27,752 bases of DNA from an uncultured Porphyromonadaceae bacterium (GTDB lineage Bacteria > Bacteroidota > Bacteroidia > Bacteroidales > Muribaculaceae): NCBI GenBank assembly GCA_900541555.1, contig UQKE01000031.1:1-27752 (forward strand), written 5' to 3'. Positions 14,960-22,767 of the stretch are shown here, in pieces. Each line of letters starts with the position of its first letter. Position 1 is the first letter of the stretch. The notes beneath the pieces are model-generated. The model was not told where the DNA came from, did not search any database, and saw only the letters and a list, made by a program, of their open reading frames with translations. A program made the position numbers and the translations under genes.

Positions 14960-16384
14960 ATGAATTTAAGCAGTCATATAAGCGGAGAAGTGTTTCGGCT
15001 TGTCGGCTCTGTTGCCGACGAGATGGGGCAGCCGTGTTATGTGGTAGGCGGTTATGTGCGTGACATTTTTTTGAATCGCGAATCGAAAGATGTCGATTTT
15101 GTCACCGTGGGCAGCGGGATAGAGCTTGCGCAAAAGATTTCAGACAAAATCGGCCGTCATGCGCCATTGACCGTGTATCACAATTTCGGAACGGCTCAAA
15201 TCAAATACCACGGGCTTGAATTGGAATTTGTCGGTGCCCGAAAAGAATCTTACAGCCACGACAGCCGGAAACCGATAGTTGAGAATGGAACGCTCGACGA
15301 TGATCAGCGGCGACGGGATTTTACGATAAATGCGTTGGCAATCTGTTTGAATGCAGGCGCATTTGGAGAACTGGTCGACCCTTTTGGGGGCATTGCCGAC
15401 ATAGAGCGGCGCATCATCCGCACGCCGCTCGATCCTGACATCACTTTTTCCGACGATCCGTTGCGAATGATGCGGGCAGTGCGCTTTGCTGCGCAATTGG
15501 ATTTCGACATTTATCCTGAAACATTCGATGCAATTGCCCGCAACAAAGAACGCATTTCCATTGTGTCGCGCGAGCGTGTTGCCGACGAGTTGCGCAAAAT
15601 GGTTCGGTCGGGCCATCCGTCGAAAGGCTTCTTGCTGCTTGAAAAAAGCGGTTTGTTGCAATTGATATTTCCGGAACTTCAAGCTTTGAACGGGACAGAA
15701 ACGATCGACGGCCATGGGCATAAAGACAATTTTGCACATACGTTGCAGGTGCTCGACAACGTAGCGCGTGTGTCGGACAACGAATGGCTGCGTTGGGCTG
15801 CCATATTGCACGACATCGCAAAGCCCTCGACAAAGCGCTACGTGCAAGGCATAGGGTGGACTTTCCATAACCATAATTTTATCGGGAAGAAGATGATACC
15901 CTGCATCTTCAAGCGGATGCGTTTGCCGATGAACGAAAAAATGCGTTATGTGCAGAAATTGGTAGAACTTCACATGAGGCCGATTGCATTGGTCGAAGAC
16001 GAAGTGACCGATTCGGCCGTGCGGCGCCTGTTGTTTGAAGCAGGCAATGATATTGACGACTTGATGACGCTTTGCAATGCCGACATCACGTCGAAAAATC
16101 CGGAGAAAGTGCGTCGCTTCCTCGACAATTTCCAGATAGTCAGGAGGAAACTTGTCGAAATAGAGGAGAAGGACAGAATCCGCAATTTCCAACCGCCTAT
16201 CGGCGGAGATGAAATCATGCAGATTTTTGGATTGTCGCCGTGCCATTTGGTCGGGGAGATAAAGGAACGTTTGAAAAATGCGATTCTCGACGGCGAAATA
16301 CCAAACGAGCGCGAGGCAGCCTACGAATTGATGCTTCGCACGGCAGCGGAAAAAGGCCTTTCTCCTTGCAAAGATGCCGAATGA
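14960..16384 (+). CDS. cca: CCA tRNA nucleotidyltransferase with HD domain
   Basis: This 474-residue class II nucleotidyltransferase adds or repairs the 3' CCA of tRNAs. The head domain shows VVGGYVRDIFL (about 27-37), the catalytic DVDFV and the RRDFTINALAI motif. LRMMRAVRFAAQLDF and SRERVADELRKM follow, as in poly(A) polymerase/CCA enzymes. A C-terminal HD domain has LHDIAKPSTKRY, HNFIGKKM and VELHMRP. The length and HD fusion are normal for Bacteroidota. The start is 5 bases after the M24 gene, and this is the last gene of the tight run from gldH. Confidence 0.93.
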   Translation: MNLSSHISGEVFRLVGSVADEMGQPCYVVGGYVRDIFLNRESKDVDFVTVGSGIELAQKISDKIGRHAPLTVYHNFGTAQIKYHGLELEFVGARKESYSHDSRKPIVENGTLDDDQRRRDFTINALAICLNAGAFGELVDPFGGIADIERRIIRTPLDPDITFSDDPLRMMRAVRFAAQLDFDIYPETFDAIARNKERISIVSRERVADELRKMVRSGHPSKGFLLLEKSGLLQLIFPELQALNGTETIDGHGHKDNFAHTLQVLDNVARVSDNEWLRWAAILHDIAKPSTKRYVQGIGWTFHNHNFIGKKMIPCIFKRMRLPMNEKMRYVQKLVELHMRPIALVEDEVTDSAVRRLLFEAGNDIDDLMTLCNADITSKNPEKVRRFLDNFQIVRRKLVEIEEKDRIRNFQPPIGGDEIMQIFGLSPCHLVGEIKERLKNAILDGEIPNEREAAYELMLRTAAEKGLSPCKDAE

Positions 16385-16460
16385 ACAAGGTAAATCCTTA
16401 TTTTTTAATTTTTTATGCAAAAAAGGCGGTGAAAGTAAGGGCTAATTGAAAAAAATGTGC

Positions 16461-16468
16461 GATATTTG
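16461..16468 (+). promoter_or_regulatory. Possible promoter element before the HU gene (GATATTTG)
   Basis: One mismatch to TAnnTTTG, about 75 bases before the HU start, in the 159-base gap after cca. Weak on its own; supported by position. Confidence 0.3.
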
Positions 16469-16543
16469 CATTCGCATTTTGCCACTGCTTCCTTGTAGCG
16501 GCGCATGCGCGAAAAGAATTAATAACTAATAAAATATAGAATA

Positions 16544-16816
16544 ATGACTAAAGCAGACATCGTTAATGAGATTTCGAAATCGACCGGTGTGGAAAAGGCC
16601 GCTGTACTCGAAACAATTGAGAAATTCATGGAAGTCGTAAAAGACTCGTTGGCAAATGGAGAAAATGTATATCTCCGTGGATTTGGCAGTTTCATTGTGA
16701 AAGTTCGTTCGGAAAAAACAGCTCGTAACATCTCAAAGAATACGACAATCATCATTCCGGAGCATAAAATACCGGCATTCAAACCGGCAAAAGTGTTCAT
16801 GGAAGAAGTAAAATAA
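16544..16816 (+). CDS. HU-family DNA-binding protein
   Basis: This 90-residue nucleoid protein has the complete HU/IHF fold. It starts MTKADIVNEISKSTG, has the central helix pair, GENVYLRGFGSFIVKVR (the F-G-S-F turn), then the flexible arm TARNISKNTTIIIPEH with the tip proline in IIPEHKIPAF, and ends FKPAKVFMEEVK. It should dimerise and bend DNA. HU and IHF subunits cannot be told apart with certainty in this phylum. It lies 26 bases upstream of the mS38-like mini-gene, so the two are probably cotranscribed. Confidence 0.92.
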   Translation: MTKADIVNEISKSTGVEKAAVLETIEKFMEVVKDSLANGENVYLRGFGSFIVKVRSEKTARNISKNTTIIIPEHKIPAFKPAKVFMEEVK

Positions 16817-16842
16817 AACGGTTTAATTAAATTCTTACAACA

Positions 16843-16932
16843 ATGCCAAGCGGAAAGAAAAGAAAAGGTCATAAAATGGCCACACACAAACGTAAAAAAA
16901 GATTGAGAAAAAATCGTCATAAGAAGAAATAA
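16843..16932 (+). CDS. AURKAIP1/COX24-domain mini-protein, homologue of mitochondrial ribosomal protein mS38
   Basis: This 29-residue gene is easily missed. It encodes MPSGKKRKGHKMATHKRKKRL followed by RKNRHKKK, an extremely basic peptide (over half Lys/Arg/His). The sequence matches the AURKAIP1/COX24 (mS38) domain: K-x-K-R-x-x-H-K-M-x-x-H-K-x-x-K-R-x-x-K. In mitochondria mS38 is a small-subunit protein near the decoding centre. Bacteroidota carry this short form widely, and a ribosomal role is inferred from homology. The first ATG sits 26 bases after HU, and RNase G follows after 124 bases. Confidence 0.85.
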   Translation: MPSGKKRKGHKMATHKRKKRLRKNRHKKK

Positions 16933-16956
16933 GCCCAAACCTTATTTCTACGAATT

Positions 16957-17007
16957 ACACAAGAACAAACCTAATGCGGAAAATTCCATAAGTGTTTGTT
17001 CTTGTGT
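16957..17007 (+). repeat. Large inverted repeat between the mS38-like gene and rng
   Basis: ACACAAGAACAAAC (16957-16970) pairs perfectly over 14 bp with GTTTGTTCTTGTGT (16994-17007). The loop holds a nested GGAAAATTCC (16978-16987). A smaller GAAATAA/TTATTTC stem (16926-16948) spans the mS38 stop codon just before it. No immediate T-tract follows; a T7 run starts ~24 bases downstream. Probably a transcript-end or processing structure. Confidence 0.6.
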
Positions 17008-17056
17008 CTTATAGGGACGATCGATATGTATTTTTTTAATTTGTGATTAAAACAGA

Positions 17057-18685
17057 ATGAGAAGTGAACTGGTAGTTGATGTTCAGCCGAAGGAAATTTC
17101 TATCGCCTTGCTGGAGGACGGCCGATTGATGTCGCTCCAAAAGGAAGCGCGAAACATAAAATTTGCCGTAGGTGACATTTATTACGGTCGGATAAAAAAA
17201 TTGATGCCGGGCTTGAATGCGGCTTTTGTCGACATCGGTTCGGAAAAAGATGCTTTTTTGCATTATCTCGACCTCGGTTCGCAGTTTTCCAGTTCAAATG
17301 CTTTTATTCAAGGCGCTATAAAAGAGCCGCAAAAAACACCCCAACTCTCGAAATTCAAATTAAGTCAGGATATCGACAAGCAAGGGTCGATTAGCAACAT
17401 CCTGACGCTTGGGCAGCATGTTGTGGTGCAGGTGTCGAAAGAGCCGATATCAACGAAAGGTCCGCGTCTGACGACGGAATTGGCTTTTACCGGCAGATTC
17501 ATGGTGTTGATTCCGTTTTCCAACAAAGTGTCGATTTCCCAAAAAATCAAATCGACGGAAGAAAAGATGCGTTTGCGTCAATTGATGGAAAGCATTTGCC
17601 CGAAAAATTTCGGAGTGATTGTCCGCACATCGGCAGAAAACAAACGTGTGGCGGAATTAAACAATGAATTGAACACATTGCTGAGAAGTTGGGAGGAAAC
17701 CATCGAAAAGTTGCAAAAATCGACGCCGCCGGCCCTTCTGCATGAAGAAGACAGCCGTGCCGTCGGGATTATACGCGATATTTTCAGCCCTTCTTTTGAA
17801 AATATCTTTGTGAACGACGCGGAAACATATTCACAAATCTACAACTATGTGAGCCTGATTGCTCCGGAACGGAAAGATACAGTGCAGCTTTATGCAAAGG
17901 ATGAGCCGATATTCGATGCCTACAACGTCACAAAACAAATCAAATCGTCGTTTGGCAAAGCTGTTTCTTTCAAATCCGGTTCTTACATTATTATTGAACA
18001 CACGGAGGCATTGCACGTGATCGACGTGAATTCCGGAAATCGAAACAAAAATGCCGACAATCAGGAAGAAAATGCGCTGGATGTGAATCTCAGAGCTGCC
18101 GACGAGATAGCTCGCCAATTGCGTTTGCGCGATATGGGGGGCATTATCGTGATTGATTTCATCGACATGAACTCTGCCGAGCATCGGCAAAAACTTTACG
18201 ACCACATGAGGGAAGTGATGGCCAACGACCGTGCGCGCCACAACATACTTCCTCTTAGCAAATTCGGATTGATGCAAATCACGCGTCAGCGTGTTCGCGC
18301 AGCCCTCGACGTTGAAACGTTGGAAAGTTGTCCGTCGTGTTACGGAAAAGGATTGGTGCAACCCTCCATACTATTTACCGACCGGCTGCGGGAAAAAATC
18401 GATTATGTTGTCAACACATTAGGCATTAACGATTTCATACTGTATGTGCATCCTTATGTGTACGCCTACATCCGCCAAGGATTGTTTAATTCGATTTATA
18501 AGAAATGGCGAAGCGAGTTCGGCCGAAAATTTAAAATTGTGTCAAACCAAGCATTGGCGTTCCTCGAATATAAATTTTTGGACGGAAGCAGGAATGAAAT
18601 AGACGTGCGCGACAATAAAGATTCCGACCAAAGCACGGACGAAAAAAAAGCAAGTAAAAGCAAACGAGCCTCGAAAGAGGATTAA
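17057..18685 (+). CDS. rng: Ribonuclease G/E family endoribonuclease
   Basis: This 542-residue enzyme cuts 5'-monophosphorylated RNA and matures rRNA. An N-terminal S1 RNA-binding domain (about 35-130) includes GDIYYGRIKKLMPGLNAAFVD. An RNase H-like region and a DNase I-like catalytic domain follow, with the Mg-binding aspartates in HVIDVNSG (D323) and VIDFIDM (D367). The Zn-link CPSC (C425, C428) supports dimerisation. The C-terminus is short and Lys/Ser-rich, without the long RNase E scaffold, so RNase G form fits best. It follows HU and the mS38-like gene, and ends at a strong terminator. Confidence 0.93.
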   Translation: MRSELVVDVQPKEISIALLEDGRLMSLQKEARNIKFAVGDIYYGRIKKLMPGLNAAFVDIGSEKDAFLHYLDLGSQFSSSNAFIQGAIKEPQKTPQLSKFKLSQDIDKQGSISNILTLGQHVVVQVSKEPISTKGPRLTTELAFTGRFMVLIPFSNKVSISQKIKSTEEKMRLRQLMESICPKNFGVIVRTSAENKRVAELNNELNTLLRSWEETIEKLQKSTPPALLHEEDSRAVGIIRDIFSPSFENIFVNDAETYSQIYNYVSLIAPERKDTVQLYAKDEPIFDAYNVTKQIKSSFGKAVSFKSGSYIIIEHTEALHVIDVNSGNRNKNADNQEENALDVNLRAADEIARQLRLRDMGGIIVIDFIDMNSAEHRQKLYDHMREVMANDRARHNILPLSKFGLMQITRQRVRAALDVETLESCPSCYGKGLVQPSILFTDRLREKIDYVVNTLGINDFILYVHPYVYAYIRQGLFNSIYKKWRSEFGRKFKIVSNQALAFLEYKFLDGSRNEIDVRDNKDSDQSTDEKKASKSKRASKED

Positions 18686-18712
18686 TTGATTTGGAAAACA
18701 AAATGCGAACAT

Positions 18713-18753
18713 GCGTGGCCGCCTGCAATATTGGCTGCCACGCTTTTTATTTT
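18713..18753 (+). terminator. Intrinsic terminator of rng
   Basis: GCGTGGC (18713-18719) pairs with GCCACGC (18737-18743) and runs into TTTTTATTTT. It begins 27 bases after the rng stop. Confidence 0.85.
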
Positions 18754-18863
18754 GTGTTGCCGCAACGGAGGATGCAAAAAAATGGGGAGCACATTGCTAC
18801 GCTTCAACCGCGCCCATAAATTTCACAGCGTATTTGCCAACTTCACTGCTCTCAATCCTATGA

Positions 18864-19070
18864 GCAAATCGAGTAAACTCTTTGCATTCCGCTCGGCTTG
18901 CGCGATATTTAGATAAGATTGGCTGTGGTTCGGGAAAACAATTTCAAACAAGTTTGATTGTTTTCCACTCACCTTGCACTATATTTGGATAATATCGGCT
19001 GCGCCTTGATATAATAAAATGAATAAATTCATTTTCTTCTATGCTCGGCTTGCACTATATTTGCGTTATG
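18864..19070 (+). repeat. Three-unit tandem repeat, 76-base period, each a hairpin plus promoter-like box
   Basis: This lies in the only gene-free stretch over 300 bases (18686-19083). Boxes related to GCTCGGCTTGCACTATATTTG start at 18891, 18967 and 19043, exactly 76 apart. Each is preceded by a palindrome with an AA loop centred 75 apart: GCAAA-tc-GAGT/ACTCTTTGC (18864-18885), GGAAAACAAT-tt-CAAAC/GTTTGATTGTTTTCC (18933-18966) and AAAATGAAT/ATTCATTTT (19016-19035). Stem sequences differ between units, but each still pairs. Units 2 and 3 contain exact TAnnTTTG (TATATTTG); unit 1 is degenerate (GATATTTA). Confidence 0.75.
19056..19063 (+). promoter_or_regulatory. Promoter -7 element (TATATTTG) of the flippase gene
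   Basis: An exact TAnnTTTG match in repeat unit 3, 20 bases before the GTG start at 19084. The implied leader is very short, about 10-15 bases. Confidence 0.55.
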
Positions 19071-19083
19071 AAAGTTTAAAGGA

Positions 19084-20616
19084 GTGGGAAACGCGACACG
19101 TCGGACATACGGACATATTCTTAAATGGACGAGCTTTTTCGGGGGCATACAGATTTTCAGTTTGTTGGCGTCGTTAGCCCGAAACAAGATTGCCGCAGTG
19201 CTTCTCGGCCCTATGGGATTGGGTTTTATTTCTTTGTACAATGCAGCCATCAAATTATTAAACGAATCGACCAATTTCGGGATATCGTTTAGCGCGGTGC
19301 GCACTGTGGCGGAATATGCAGATGGGAGCGACGACGCGCGATTGCTGTCGGCTGTGCAAACGATTCGTTTGTGGAGCGTTGCGACTGCATTGTTTGGAGT
19401 CGTTGTATGCTGCCTATTGTCGCCATTTTTAAGTATGATTTATTTTGAAACGCCTGCCGAATGGGGGCGTTTCTTGTTGTTGTCGCCGATTGTCTTTTTG
19501 CTTGCCGTGACAGGCGGCGAGCTTGCCATTTTGAAAGGCATGCGCCGGCTTCGGCAGATTGCCATGCAGTCGGTGGTCAATGCGTGCGCGTGCATTTTCG
19601 TGACTGTGCCGTTCTTTTATTTGTGGGGATTGGACGGCATCATTCCGGCTTTGATAGCTGTGTCGGTCACGGCAGCAATCACTGTGTTGTGGTTTTCATT
19701 CAATCTTTTTCCCTATCGGTTCTCGTCGCCTTTGCGGCGAGTGTTTCACGACGGTTTTGGGATGCTTCGCATGGGCGTTGCTTTTGTTTTTGCCGGGATT
19801 CTCGGGGCCGGAACGGAGTTTGTAGTACGAGCTTTTATTATGCAAATTGGTTCGGTTGCCGATGTCGGCCTGTACAATGCCGGTTATGTGATTACGGTCA
19901 CTTACGCATCAGTTATATTCACGTCGATGGAGTCGGATTATTTTCCTCGCCTGTCGGCCGTGAACCGCCATAAAATCAAGGCGAACGACACTGTGAATCG
20001 CCAAATTGAGGTGTTGATGCTTTTGTTGTCTCCATTGCTGTCTGCTTTTCTATTGTTATTGCCGATTGTATTGCCGCTTTTGTATTCGACTGATTTTTTG
20101 GTCGTGGCAGACATGGTGAGGTTTGGCATTCTGTCGATGATGTTGAGGGCAATAATGCTTCCCATGGAATATCTGTCGCTTGCCAAAGGCCGGTCGAAAG
20201 TGTATTTGATAACAGAAGCATTCTACGACATAGCAATGGTTTCTGCTGTGACGATTGGTTATTATTTGGAAGGGCTTACGGGTGCGGGCGTCGGCTTGCT
20301 TGTCGCGTCGGGACTTGGATTGGTGTTCGATTGCTGCGTGTGCAAGTGTTTCTATCGCTTTTTCATTGATAAAAGCGCAATAAAAATCATTTGCATCCAG
20401 TTTCTCATGATTATAGCCACTTATTGCGTTGTTGTTTTTTCGCACGGCGTGTGCTATTGGGTATTTGGCGGATTGTGCTTCCTGCTTTCGGCCATTGTGT
20501 CGTATTGCATTTTCCGAAGAACAAATGATACCCCCCCCATATTCGCTCATAAACTATTGATAATCAAAGAAATATTTGTAGGAATAATGCGTGGTTGGAA
20601 AAAGAGTCGCAAATGA
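19084..20616 (+). CDS. Wzx-type polysaccharide flippase (O-antigen translocase, MOP superfamily)
   Basis: This 510-residue inner-membrane protein is predicted to flip lipid-linked oligosaccharides. It has about 12-14 hydrophobic segments and the family start RRTYGHILKWTSFFGGIQIF, then GPMGLGFISLYNAAIKL. GTG at 19084 is taken as start because no in-frame ATG precedes it, AAAGGA abuts it, and the conserved N-terminus begins within 5 residues. A run of eight C (20531-20538) encodes Thr-Pro-Pro near residue 483; slippage there would replace the last ~27 residues. It is 3 bases from a glycosyltransferase gene, so the pair probably belongs to surface glycan synthesis, although no full locus is present. 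Confidence 0.85.
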   Translation: MGNATRRTYGHILKWTSFFGGIQIFSLLASLARNKIAAVLLGPMGLGFISLYNAAIKLLNESTNFGISFSAVRTVAEYADGSDDARLLSAVQTIRLWSVATALFGVVVCCLLSPFLSMIYFETPAEWGRFLLLSPIVFLLAVTGGELAILKGMRRLRQIAMQSVVNACACIFVTVPFFYLWGLDGIIPALIAVSVTAAITVLWFSFNLFPYRFSSPLRRVFHDGFGMLRMGVAFVFAGILGAGTEFVVRAFIMQIGSVADVGLYNAGYVITVTYASVIFTSMESDYFPRLSAVNRHKIKANDTVNRQIEVLMLLLSPLLSAFLLLLPIVLPLLYSTDFLVVADMVRFGILSMMLRAIMLPMEYLSLAKGRSKVYLITEAFYDIAMVSAVTIGYYLEGLTGAGVGLLVASGLGLVFDCCVCKCFYRFFIDKSAIKIICIQFLMIIATYCVVVFSHGVCYWVFGGLCFLLSAIVSYCIFRRTNDTPPIFAHKLLIIKEIFVGIMRGWKKSRK

Positions 20617-20619
20617 ATT

Positions 20620-21612
20620 ATGAAAATATCGGTATTGACAGCGGTTTATAATACGGCAGCATATCTTCCGGAGTGTCTCGATTCGATTTTAAGGCAAACT
20701 CATGAAGATTGGCAGCTTATTTGCATTGACGATGCGTCGACCGACGGTTCATGGGATGTATTGCAAGAGTATGCGGCAAGAGACCGTCGCATTACGTTGC
20801 TTCGAAACGAATGCAACATGGGGCAGGCTAAGGCGCGAAACAGAGGGATTGCCGTTGCCGATGGCGACTTAATCACAATGGTGGATAGCGACGATTGGAT
20901 TTCGCCGGACGCCTTTGAAAAGATTTGCGCAGTTTCCGAAAAATATCCGTCGACAGATTGCGTGCTCTTCGAATTGGAAGAGGTTTCCCCGAATGGCGAA
21001 TGCCGCCGTTATCCGCTTCCGGGGCGACGCTGCTATTCCGGCGAGGAGGCATGCCGGTTGAGTATAGATTGGACCATTCATGGCGTTTACACTGCTCGCC
21101 GCGTGTTGTTTGAGCGATGGCCCTACGACGATGCCTGCCGTGTGTTTAGCGACGACAACACGACGCGCGTGCATTATTTGAAAAGCCGCGAAGTGCGGGT
21201 TTGTGATGCTGTCTATTATTATCGCAAACATGCAGTCTCGGTGTCGCGTCAACGCGGAATAGGGCGTTTGGAAATATTGCCGGCATTGCGCAGCTTGCGG
21301 CAGACGCTTTTGGCGGAAGGGTTGCCTTCTGGCGATGTTTGGTTGGTTGATTTGATGCTTTGGCGCAATGTGATGGGTGGATGGATGTACTATTATGCTT
21401 GTCGGAAAAAAATGACGCCCGACGAAAAACGTCGGGTGCGCGAGATGTTGGAGGCTTACTATCGCTCGACCGATACCTCCCGATTGCCCATAGGCATCAA
21501 ATGGCGTTTCGGCTACGCGCCATTGAAGTGTTGTCCGCCGCTTTATCGGATGCAAATGCTTGTTTTCACCCGATTGCGCTTGCTGTTGGGGTTGGACAAG
21601 GACCGTTATTGA
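20620..21612 (+). CDS. Family 2 glycosyltransferase
   Basis: This 330-residue enzyme has a GT-A fold: MKISVLTAVYN at the start, CIDDAST (35-41) for nucleotide binding, NMGQAKARNRGI, and the metal-binding DSDDW (89-93). A catalytic-region Asp pair lies in FSDDNTTRVHYL, and a C-terminal part without membrane helices is rich in Arg/Leu. It should add a sugar from a nucleotide donor to a lipid-linked acceptor; donor and acceptor are not readable. It starts 3 bases after the flippase, so it likely acts on the same glycan. It converges with apbE, the two stops overlapping by 7 bases. Confidence 0.88.
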   Translation: MKISVLTAVYNTAAYLPECLDSILRQTHEDWQLICIDDASTDGSWDVLQEYAARDRRITLLRNECNMGQAKARNRGIAVADGDLITMVDSDDWISPDAFEKICAVSEKYPSTDCVLFELEEVSPNGECRRYPLPGRRCYSGEEACRLSIDWTIHGVYTARRVLFERWPYDDACRVFSDDNTTRVHYLKSREVRVCDAVYYYRKHAVSVSRQRGIGRLEILPALRSLRQTLLAEGLPSGDVWLVDLMLWRNVMGGWMYYYACRKKMTPDEKRRVREMLEAYYRSTDTSRLPIGIKWRFGYAPLKCCPPLYRMQMLVFTRLRLLLGLDKDRY

Positions 21613-22646
21613 CGGTTGGTGATTTTTAATTTGTCGAAAGCATTGTTGCTCCAATATCCGAATTGCCCGTCTCCTTCGGTAATGATAAACATGACGGCCA
21701 ATTCCGGATGCTGACTCAGCAGCACTTTGGATTTTTCAAGTCCGAGCACCATGAATGCCGTGGCGTATGCGTCGGCTGTCATGCAGTCGGGGGCAATGAC
21801 GGTTGCGCTGAGGATGTCGGAACGAGCGGGAAAACCTGTTGCAGGGTCGATGATGTGGGCGTAGCGATGTCCGGCGGAATCTGTTTTGAAATTTCGGTAA
21901 TTTCCGGAAGTGGCAATGCCGCAATCGGTTGCAGCGAATATTTCGGCAGAATTGTGGACGACGGAATCGGTGCCGGCAATTGGCTTGTCGATGGATATGC
22001 GCCATTTTCCTCCTTTGGGATTGCAACCGCTTGCTGTTATCTCTCCGCCTATTTCTATCATGTAGTTTGTCACGCCGTTCCGTTCAAGCATCCGGCCAAT
22101 TTCGTCACAACCGAATCCTTTGGCGATGGCGCTGAAATTGAAGGTTGTGCGCGAATCAGATTTGACAATTCGGCTGCCATCGATCCGTGTCTTTCCAATT
22201 CCCACAAATCTGAGCAGGGAATCGACGGCGGCAGAGTCGGGGAGTTGCGTTTCGTTTTTGTATCCGAATCCCCAAGCGTTGATCAGCGGCGATACAGTCG
22301 GGTCGAACGCTCCGGCTGTTTCTTCGGCTATTTTTTTTGAAGCGGCGTAGAGTGTCGTCAGGTAAGAGTCGGCTTGGTCGGTTTCGTTGTTGTTGATGGC
22401 AGTGATGCGCGATGCCTTGTTGAAGGGCGACACGCTCAATTCCACCTTGCGGAAAGTGGCTGTTATGGAATCCGACAAATCGCGATCGGCGGCATAAACG
22501 ATATTGTATTCCGTGCTCCAAACGATGCCGTTTTGCCGGAAAAATTTTGTTCTGTCCGGTTTGAATGTAAAGACGAGAATTATTCCGACGACGCCGATGG
22601 CAGCAAGAATGATGGCGCGTTTGCGTTTGTGCTTGAAATCGTTCAT
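21606..22646 (-). CDS. apbE: FAD:protein FMN transferase (ApbE family)
   Basis: This 346-residue enzyme covalently attaches FMN to Thr in exported proteins such as NqrB/NqrC and RnfG. It has an uncleaved N-terminal membrane anchor (about 11-28) after a basic cluster (KHKRKRA) and no lipobox, although many ApbE proteins are lipoproteins. Motifs seen are TAGAFDPTVSPLINAWGFG, NFSAIAKGFGCDEIGRM, YMIEIGGEI, GIATSGNYRNF, HIIDPATGFP and the metal-binding MTADAYATAFMVLG. Its ATG is at 22646, and its stop overlaps the convergent glycosyltransferase gene. Confidence 0.92.
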   Translation of the reverse strand: MNDFKHKRKRAIILAAIGVVGIILVFTFKPDRTKFFRQNGIVWSTEYNIVYAADRDLSDSITATFRKVELSVSPFNKASRITAINNNETDQADSYLTTLYAASKKIAEETAGAFDPTVSPLINAWGFGYKNETQLPDSAAVDSLLRFVGIGKTRIDGSRIVKSDSRTTFNFSAIAKGFGCDEIGRMLERNGVTNYMIEIGGEITASGCNPKGGKWRISIDKPIAGTDSVVHNSAEIFAATDCGIATSGNYRNFKTDSAGHRYAHIIDPATGFPARSDILSATVIAPDCMTADAYATAFMVLGLEKSKVLLSQHPELAVMFIITEGDGQFGYWSNNAFDKLKITNRQ

Positions 22647-22662
22647 AAACGTGATTTTTACG

Positions 22663-22670
22663 CAAAAGTA
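22663..22670 (-). promoter_or_regulatory. Promoter -7 element (TACTTTTG) of apbE
   Basis: An exact TAnnTTTG match on the minus strand, 16 bases before the apbE ATG. The region upstream (T-run and A-rich spacer) is compatible with a weak -33 element. Confidence 0.55.
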
Positions 22671-22767
22671 TTATTTTTTATCGGAAAACGTTGCAGGCTA
22701 CAAAAAACGTGTTTAAATTTACATGATAAAAGCGATAGAATTTAAATTGTTTATAAACAGGAAACCT

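Noticed and set aside
16381..16449. 22-codon ORF overlapping the cca stop in an ATGA arrangement
   Set aside because: No ribosome-binding site and no recognisable product; the overlap is likely chance.
18864..19070. The 76-base array considered as a CRISPR array
   Set aside because: The conserved parts are imperfect, the would-be spacers are palindromes, there are only three units and no cas genes are nearby.
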